Positions 27,990-31,819 of a stretch of DNA of 31,819 nucleotides are shown here, one piece after another. The stretch is from a virus. Within the stretch, counting starts at the first letter, position 1, and every line of letters begins with the position of its first letter. The stretch covers positions 1 through 31,819 of IMG/VR virus record IMGVR_UViG_3300020084_000059, one strand, 5' to 3'. A program made the position numbers and the translations under genes. The notes below the pieces were generated by a model, which worked only from the letters and a program-made list of their open reading frames with translations, searched no databases and was not told where the DNA came from.

Positions 27990-29918
27990 TTATTTCCTCT
28001 CTAACTTTCCATTAGAATAACTTGAAGTATAATAATCTCTAGTAAATATGACTCCAGAAATATCTTCTCCTGAAGTAATAACATCTCTTATCATATTTAT
28101 TTTACTCTTAGAAATATCAAAACTAATATATAAATCTTTAAGTCCAATAATGTCATTTGATTCTGGGTATGCTTGAATCTCTATAATATTATTAGGCAAT
28201 ACAGTTGAAGTGATATTTATTGAATTTAAAATAATTTCACCTGTTTCATAATCAACTGTTCCAATAGATTTAAGAACAACACGCACATCATTAGTTGATG
28301 TTTTTTTAATCACACTTAATATTCCCTTATTGCTCCCATCAAGTTGTTTAGTTGATGGATCAGTGTTTGGAATATCAGTCATATAAACAATATCATCACT
28401 ACCAAATATTGTAAATCCAGTGCTTTTTATATTATATCCTTCACTTTTAAAATGAAAACGATTACCAAAACATAGTTCATATTGTGCATATTGATTAATT
28501 GATGCTGGAAGATCTCTTCGAATAATAACTTTTGTTATATTTGAAGTGATTGAATCAGAAACTCTATCAATTAACTGAACGATTTTACTATATTTAAATC
28601 TACCACCAAACTTATTAATATCAACAGATCTTGAATATTCATAAAGAGAATTTATAATAGATGTTTTCAAATCGTTAACATTTGAAACTTGTGGACTATT
28701 ATAATAAACAGTCGAATCAAGTTCGACATACAGAACCTGAAGGTCTGATATTTCTTGATTTATTCCTACAATAGAATATTCTCTTAGTTTATTTTTAATT
28801 ACACCCTTATCAAAATCAGAAACAAAAGATCCATTTTTTGGTTTAATACTAATAAGAACTTTTCCAAATTGTGGTGGGTTTAGTTCTTCCCCACCAATAA
28901 CAGAAACTGATTCTGTATTTGGATAGATCTCGTGTATAATTGCTTCATAATCCCTAGGCGTAACCGCTCTGTACTGTGCCGAATAAAGGCGAGGGGCAAA
29001 ATACTTGATAGATGAAATATCTTCAATCTCGCCGCCATTTCTTGCCGAATTAATAGTTACTACCGAAACACTTGTTGATGGTATAACTCTTACATTTGAA
29101 CCATCGACAAATGAACCTTGAAAGTCAAATGCAGAGGGTCCATTTCCACTTTCACCATCAGTTACAATATATTTTGCAGTAATAACTGTTCCAGATGTTA
29201 TTCTTCTACCAAAAATCCCATCACCAAAAAGAATTTCATATTTTTCGTCCTGAACTTCTTGAATTAAATATATTTCTGAATCTTTTTTAAGATTTAAAAT
29301 ATTATCAACTTTAAAATATTCACGTCCTAATCCAGTATCATTGATCCCTTTAATATAAACGACAAGTGTTGAGGTATCAATGTTTGGATTTTCTAAGATA
29401 AATCTTTGAGTTACAGATGTATCAACAGTCCATTGTTTGGTTAAGAGTGAACCTTGATAAACACGAATCGGATCTGTTGTTGACCCAAATGTGGCGGTGC
29501 CATTTATGATTGGTCTCGTAATATTTTCTGATATTGAGAATACATAAGAACTATTATCAGATGCTCCGACACAAACTAGTCCTGCCTCAAGAGTTAATAA
29601 TGGATTTGTACTCGTAGTCTGCACATTGAAACGAATCTCTGCCTGTGCTGCCGATCTGGAACGTGGTACATAACCAATATTTCTTGCGAGAGATACAACA
29701 TTTTCTCTAAGTGCTGCAGAATCCAAAAATGATTCATTGACAATCAGATTTGAGTTGAATGCTGTAATATAGGTGTTATATGCAAGTGTATCGATTAAAA
29801 CCGAAAAGTTGGAACCCTCAAAATCAAAGTCCGTAAAATTTGAGTTTGCACGGAGATAATCTTTGATTGAAGTTTTAATCTGATCGTAATCAAGATTGGT
29901 AAACTGTGTAAAAGGCAT
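27990..29918 (-). CDS. 6: Baseplate wedge subunit gp6-like (baseplate J family)
   Basis: At 642 residues it is near T4 gp6 (660 aa), whose dimers form the continuous ring of the baseplate wedge. The N-terminus MPFTQFTNLDYDQIKTSIKD and EGSNFSVLIDTLAYNTYITA (34-53), followed by FLDSAALRENVVSLARNIGY (64-83) and VPRSRSA, are the conserved features of gp6/baseplate-J proteins. Further marks are EILFGDGIFGRR near residue 230, SAQYRAVTPRDYEAIIHEIY and FGKVLISIKPKNG in the second half. The C-terminal segment (FGNRFHFKSEGYNIKSTGFT) is beta-rich. The gene begins one base after the gp25 stop and ends one base before the gp7-like ATG, so 25, 6 and 7 form one unit downstream of the late box near 30347. 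Confidence 0.95.
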   Translation of the reverse strand: MPFTQFTNLDYDQIKTSIKDYLRANSNFTDFDFEGSNFSVLIDTLAYNTYITAFNSNLIVNESFLDSAALRENVVSLARNIGYVPRSRSAAQAEIRFNVQTTSTNPLLTLEAGLVCVGASDNSSYVFSISENITRPIINGTATFGSTTDPIRVYQGSLLTKQWTVDTSVTQRFILENPNIDTSTLVVYIKGINDTGLGREYFKVDNILNLKKDSEIYLIQEVQDEKYEILFGDGIFGRRITSGTVITAKYIVTDGESGNGPSAFDFQGSFVDGSNVRVIPSTSVSVVTINSARNGGEIEDISSIKYFAPRLYSAQYRAVTPRDYEAIIHEIYPNTESVSVIGGEELNPPQFGKVLISIKPKNGSFVSDFDKGVIKNKLREYSIVGINQEISDLQVLYVELDSTVYYNSPQVSNVNDLKTSIINSLYEYSRSVDINKFGGRFKYSKIVQLIDRVSDSITSNITKVIIRRDLPASINQYAQYELCFGNRFHFKSEGYNIKSTGFTIFGSDDIVYMTDIPNTDPSTKQLDGSNKGILSVIKKTSTNDVRVVLKSIGTVDYETGEIILNSINITSTVLPNNIIEIQAYPESNDIIGLKDLYISFDISKSKINMIRDVITSGEDISGVIFTRDYYTSSYSNGKLERK

Positions 29919-29919
29919 T

Positions 29920-30321
29920 TTATCTCGTTGCCTGTAATAGGAAAGTAAACTGTTGTGTTGGAATCTCTAATCCAACAATATCAAAAAAGACACTTACTTC
30001 AAAGGTATTGTTATCTGGTTGTGGTTCAACCTGAACAAGAACATCCTCAACTCTTGGTTCAAAATTTTCAATAGTTGTTTTAATTTGATCCTGTATAATA
30101 TCGGCCGCGGCAAAATCGACAAAATCAAATAGTTTTCTACGAATGTCAGATCCAATAAGAGAGTTAAAAAATCTTTCTGTTGGAATGGTTTCAACTAGAT
30201 TTCTTACGGATCTGATAATCGCACGTTCATTGATTAATACTGGCAAATCTTTTGTTACCGGATGAGGAATGAAAGATAAGCTAATATCCTTAAAATTTTG
30301 TGATTTTTTGGTAATTGCCAT
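29920..30321 (-). CDS. 25: Baseplate wedge subunit gp25-like (GPW/gp25 family)
   Basis: From the ATG at 30321 the product has 133 residues, matching T4 gp25 (132 aa). A TTG codon just upstream is a possible but less likely start. It has the GPW/gp25 family layout: a start with DISLSFIPHPVTKDLPVLIN, then AIIRSVRNLVETIPTERFFN and GSDIRRKLFDFVD in the middle, and a C-terminal strand pair DNNTFEVSVFFDIV and QQFTFLLQATR. The E-P-R motif (ENFEPRVEDV) typical of the family is present. In T4, gp25 sits in the wedge beside gp6 and is thought to help sheath assembly begin. It is the first gene after a late promoter box. Confidence 0.95.
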   Translation of the reverse strand: MAITKKSQNFKDISLSFIPHPVTKDLPVLINERAIIRSVRNLVETIPTERFFNSLIGSDIRRKLFDFVDFAAADIIQDQIKTTIENFEPRVEDVLVQVEPQPDNNTFEVSVFFDIVGLEIPTQQFTFLLQATR

Positions 30322-30341
30322 CAAAAAATGGATTTTCTTGC

Positions 30342-30353
30342 ACTATTTATAGT
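30342..30353 (-). promoter_or_regulatory. T4-type late promoter box (TATAAATA) before gp25
   Basis: The minus strand reads ACTATAAATAGT with TATAAATA at 30351-30344, 22 bases upstream of the gp25 ATG, in the gap after the 79-aa gene. It lies inside a 14-base perfect inverted repeat (CACTAT-TT-ATAGTG, 30341-30354) that the other two late boxes lack. Confidence 0.68.
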
Positions 30354-30356
30354 GTA

Positions 30357-30596
30357 TTACCAAGATTTTCCATAAGATGGTTCAGTCCCATAGTTCCAAT
30401 CGTCATAATCGTCATCATTGCGAATCTTTTCATGTAGTTCAACTTGTTTTGGAAAATCATGTTTTGGTGCAGTATCATGCATAATCTCTTGAATTACTCT
30501 TTTTTGAGGTAATTTTTCATAGTCACTTACTAACTTCGTGGTTCCCCACATTTCTCTCATGTAGTTGGGGTCTCTATCGACTGGTAAATTGGACAT
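30357..30596 (-). CDS. Hypothetical 79-aa acidic protein
   Basis: The 79-residue product begins MSNLPVDRDPNYMREMWGTT and ends DDDYDDWNYGTEPSYGKSW. It is hydrophilic, rich in Asp/Glu/Lys and aromatics near the C-terminus, and has no membrane segment or catalytic motif that I can identify. The start is well supported: AGGAG lies at 30606-30602, five bases before the ATG at 30596, the clearest ribosome binding site in the window. The gene lies between speD and the late box that leads gp25, so it may be the last gene of a separate transcript. I do not recognise a family; similar short genes are usual near speD in cyanophages, from memory. Confidence 0.8.
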   Translation of the reverse strand: MSNLPVDRDPNYMREMWGTTKLVSDYEKLPQKRVIQEIMHDTAPKHDFPKQVELHEKIRNDDDYDDWNYGTEPSYGKSW

Positions 30597-30604
30597 TTTA
30601 GCTC

Positions 30605-30625
30605 CTGTTTTAATGAATAAAACAG
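30605..30625 (-). promoter_or_regulatory. Hairpin overlapping the ribosome binding site of the 79-aa gene
   Basis: On the minus strand CTGTTTTA-TTCAT-TAAAACAG forms an 8-bp stem with a 5-base loop. The 3' arm contains the first two bases of the AGGAG ribosome binding site at 30606-30602. No U-run follows, so it is unlikely to be a terminator. It could modulate initiation or mark an RNA processing site; both are inference. Confidence 0.4.
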
Positions 30626-30635
30626 AACTTTTATA

Positions 30636-30655
30636 AAGGAGGTTGCTATCTCCCT
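30636..30655 (-). terminator. Weak hairpin just downstream of speD
   Basis: The minus strand has AGGGAG-ATAGCAAC-CTCCTT, a stem of four GC/AT pairs plus one G-U and one A-U, followed by a short T-rich stretch (TTTATAAAAG). It starts nine bases after the speD stop. It could be a leaky terminator, but the stem is short and the T-run poor. Confidence 0.25.
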
Positions 30656-30663
30656 ATTTCTAT

Positions 30664-30990
30664 TTAACGGTCTACTTCACGTATCGAATATGAGTCCGAA
30701 TTGAGGTATTTTAAGATTTCCAAGGCAATCAAACGTGGATCTCCATCACCGCAGGTATACACATCCACCGCTAAACATCCATTTTCAGGCCAAGTATGGC
30801 AAGAAACGTGACTTTCTGCAAGTGCAATCACGATTGTACATCCCTGTGGATCAAAATGATGCAAAAATGTGTTCAAAATCTCCATTTTTGCACGTTGAAT
30901 GCCTTTGACCATGGCATTTTGAAGTGATTCTACATCATTAATTGCTTCGGAGGCAATATTATACACCTCTAAGAGCAAATGTTTGCCCAT
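30664..30990 (-). CDS. speD: S-adenosylmethionine decarboxylase proenzyme
   Basis: This is a bacterial-type (SpeD/SpeH) AdoMet decarboxylase. It makes decarboxylated AdoMet, the aminopropyl donor for spermidine, and self-cleaves to create a pyruvoyl cofactor. From the ATG at 30990 it has 108 residues, near the usual ~120. Seen are MGKHLLLEVYN at the start, the cleavage motif LAESHVSCHTWPENG, and LAVDVYTCGDGDP. The nucleophilic Ser (60), His (65) and Cys (80) keep the spacing known for Thermotoga SpeD (63, 68, 83). A TTG at 31005 would add five residues (MKYHS); no ribosome site distinguishes the two. speD is a recurrent host-derived metabolic gene in cyanomyoviruses. I see no polyamine partner gene in the window, so it would feed the host pathway. 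Confidence 0.95.
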   Translation of the reverse strand: MGKHLLLEVYNIASEAINDVESLQNAMVKGIQRAKMEILNTFLHHFDPQGCTIVIALAESHVSCHTWPENGCLAVDVYTCGDGDPRLIALEILKYLNSDSYSIREVDR

Positions 30991-31023
30991 TGAATGATAT
31001 TTCAATTCGATTATTGTAAAAAT

Positions 31024-31680
31024 TTATTTATTTTCCTTTTCCTGAGAGGTTTTCCAAAAATATTCATCAGTATCACCCAGTCTACCCCACTGTAGACCAT
31101 TTTCAACCTGAAAAATATGAGTTGAAACCTTAAAATCTGGTGTTTTTGGATGTTCTGGAGTGATTGAGAGGTCATAAACTCTCAATCGATTGTTTGGATA
31201 GAGACAAAACTGACCATTCTCAAGCATAATGCAGTTATGTGACTTATGTTCTTGAGGAATTTCACTTACATTTGAGTCAATTGTGTCTGGATCCGCATGA
31301 AAGTTGTCTAGAGTGAATAAATATTGACCTTTTAAAGTTCCAAAGTTGCGACTATACATTTCAAAGTCCATTGTAGAGATATGTTGCTTAACAATACAAC
31401 GAACACCATAGTCCATACAATTCCAAAATTGAAGATTAGGAAGATCTAAATCGGGGTCTGGTGTATTTGGAGACGAGATAAAGGCAGAAATCGGCAATTT
31501 ATCGTACATTGCTCCATATTCGGGCAAATAAGTTTCAAAATAAAAAGCACGTCCAGGAATCGACTTTGCCGACACCCAGATGCCCTCTACAAATTCTCCA
31601 TGCCCATCTTGTAAATCACGTAGGTACTCTTTACGCACCCATACTTTTTGTGCTGGAAGATTTACAAGAAGTTGACTCAT
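31024..31680 (-). CDS. Hypothetical 218-aa protein beside speD
   Basis: The 218-residue protein starts MSQLLVNLPAQKVWVRKEYL and includes WVSAKSIPGRAFYFETYLPE, LQFWNCMDYGVRCIVKQHIS and LENGQFCLYPNNRLRVYDLS, ending KTSQEKENK. It is rich in Trp, Tyr, Phe and Pro, with no transmembrane helix. I cannot assign a family; no Fe/2-oxoglutarate HxD motif or nucleotide-binding loop is evident. Its ATG overlaps the stop of the upstream small basic gene (ATGA), and speD follows within about 35 bases, so the three are probably co-transcribed. I have a weak recollection of similar proteins near speD in marine T4-like phages; this does not establish function. Confidence 0.85.
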   Translation of the reverse strand: MSQLLVNLPAQKVWVRKEYLRDLQDGHGEFVEGIWVSAKSIPGRAFYFETYLPEYGAMYDKLPISAFISSPNTPDPDLDLPNLQFWNCMDYGVRCIVKQHISTMDFEMYSRNFGTLKGQYLFTLDNFHADPDTIDSNVSEIPQEHKSHNCIMLENGQFCLYPNNRLRVYDLSITPEHPKTPDFKVSTHIFQVENGLQWGRLGDTDEYFWKTSQEKENK

Positions 31681-31819
31681 CCTTTACCTTGTCCCCTATA
31701 TTTTTTTGGAGCCCCATTGCGAGAAGACGCTGCATACTTCGTACCGTTTCCCGTTCCTTGACGAGATTTTTTGGGGGGTCCGGCGACATAAGAACTATGT
31801 TTATTTAGTCCACCTTTTG
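31677..31819 (-). CDS. Small basic protein, partial (N-terminus beyond window)
   Basis: An open frame enters from the right edge and ends at TGA 31679-31677, overlapping the ATG of the 218-aa gene (ATGA). The visible 47 residues include KGGLNKHSSYVAGPPKKSRQ, then GTGNGTKYAASSRNGAPKKY and RGQGKG. It is strongly basic and Gly/Ser-rich, without hydrophobic core segments, and probably disordered; it may bind nucleic acid. The upstream end is outside the window and the first residues may be close to the true start. The tight overlap and coding-like composition make it a likely gene. Function is unknown. Confidence 0.7.
   Translation of the reverse strand, partial: KGGLNKHSSYVAGPPKKSRQGTGNGTKYAASSRNGAPKKYRGQGKG

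Noticed and set aside
29994-30194. Minus-strand 66-codon frame inside gp25
   Set aside because: It is entirely within gp25 in another frame, and gp25 has clear family motifs.
30628-30635. TATAAAAG as a fourth late promoter
   Set aside because: It differs from TATAAATA at two positions and such AT-rich octamers are common; it is mentioned only as part of the gap between speD and the 79-aa gene.
1-31819. tRNA genes, CRISPR arrays, insertion sequences, integrase, attachment sites or defence genes
   Set aside because: I saw no cloverleaf-like region, spaced direct repeats, transposase or integrase motif. Nearly all the sequence is explained by virion genes, leaving no gap over 70 bases.

Overview
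The window is part of the late structural region of a T4-like (contractile-tailed) bacteriophage genome, most likely a marine cyanophage of the Prochlorococcus/Synechococcus group. The reasons are AT-rich DNA, tightly packed genes all on the minus strand with stop/start overlaps, T4-type baseplate and neck genes in T4 order, a phage-borne S-adenosylmethionine decarboxylase (speD), and several small proteins of the kind common in cyanomyoviruses. A T4-like phage of another marine bacterium such as SAR11 cannot be excluded from sequence alone. Homologies were judged by reading the protein sequences against remembered T4 and family sequences; no search was run.

Transcription runs from high to low coordinates. 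At the right end are a partial small basic gene, a 218-residue protein of unknown function, speD and a 79-residue unknown protein. A T4-type late promoter box then precedes gp25 and gp6 (baseplate wedge). Next comes an enormous gene (15644-27988, 4114 aa), which I read as gp7, the central wedge protein, greatly expanded by inserted modules. A second late box precedes gp8. This is followed by another giant gene (6750-14048, 2432 aa, DUF4815-type) in the place where T4 carries genes 9-12, and by two small overlapping genes. A third late box precedes a 75-aa protein, a 671-aa fiber-like protein, a 70-aa coiled-coil protein, and then gp13, gp14, gp15 and gp16. A small Cys/Lys-rich gene is cut by the left edge, just where the large terminase gene 17 is expected.

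The order 25-6-7-8-(9 to 12 region)-(fiber/wac position)-13-14-15-16 is the T4 order. The genes therefore encode, in sequence, the baseplate wedge, peripheral baseplate or fiber proteins, the neck that joins head to tail, the tail terminator and the small packaging subunit. The two giant genes take up about 62% of the window and carry recurring short modules that also occur in gp14 and gp8. One of these modules resembles a YHYH domain. I see no tRNA, CRISPR array, insertion sequence, integrase or defence system. The most noteworthy points are the split and inflated gp7, the module family shared between neighbouring virion proteins, and three late boxes placed exactly in the three clear gaps of the structural cluster.
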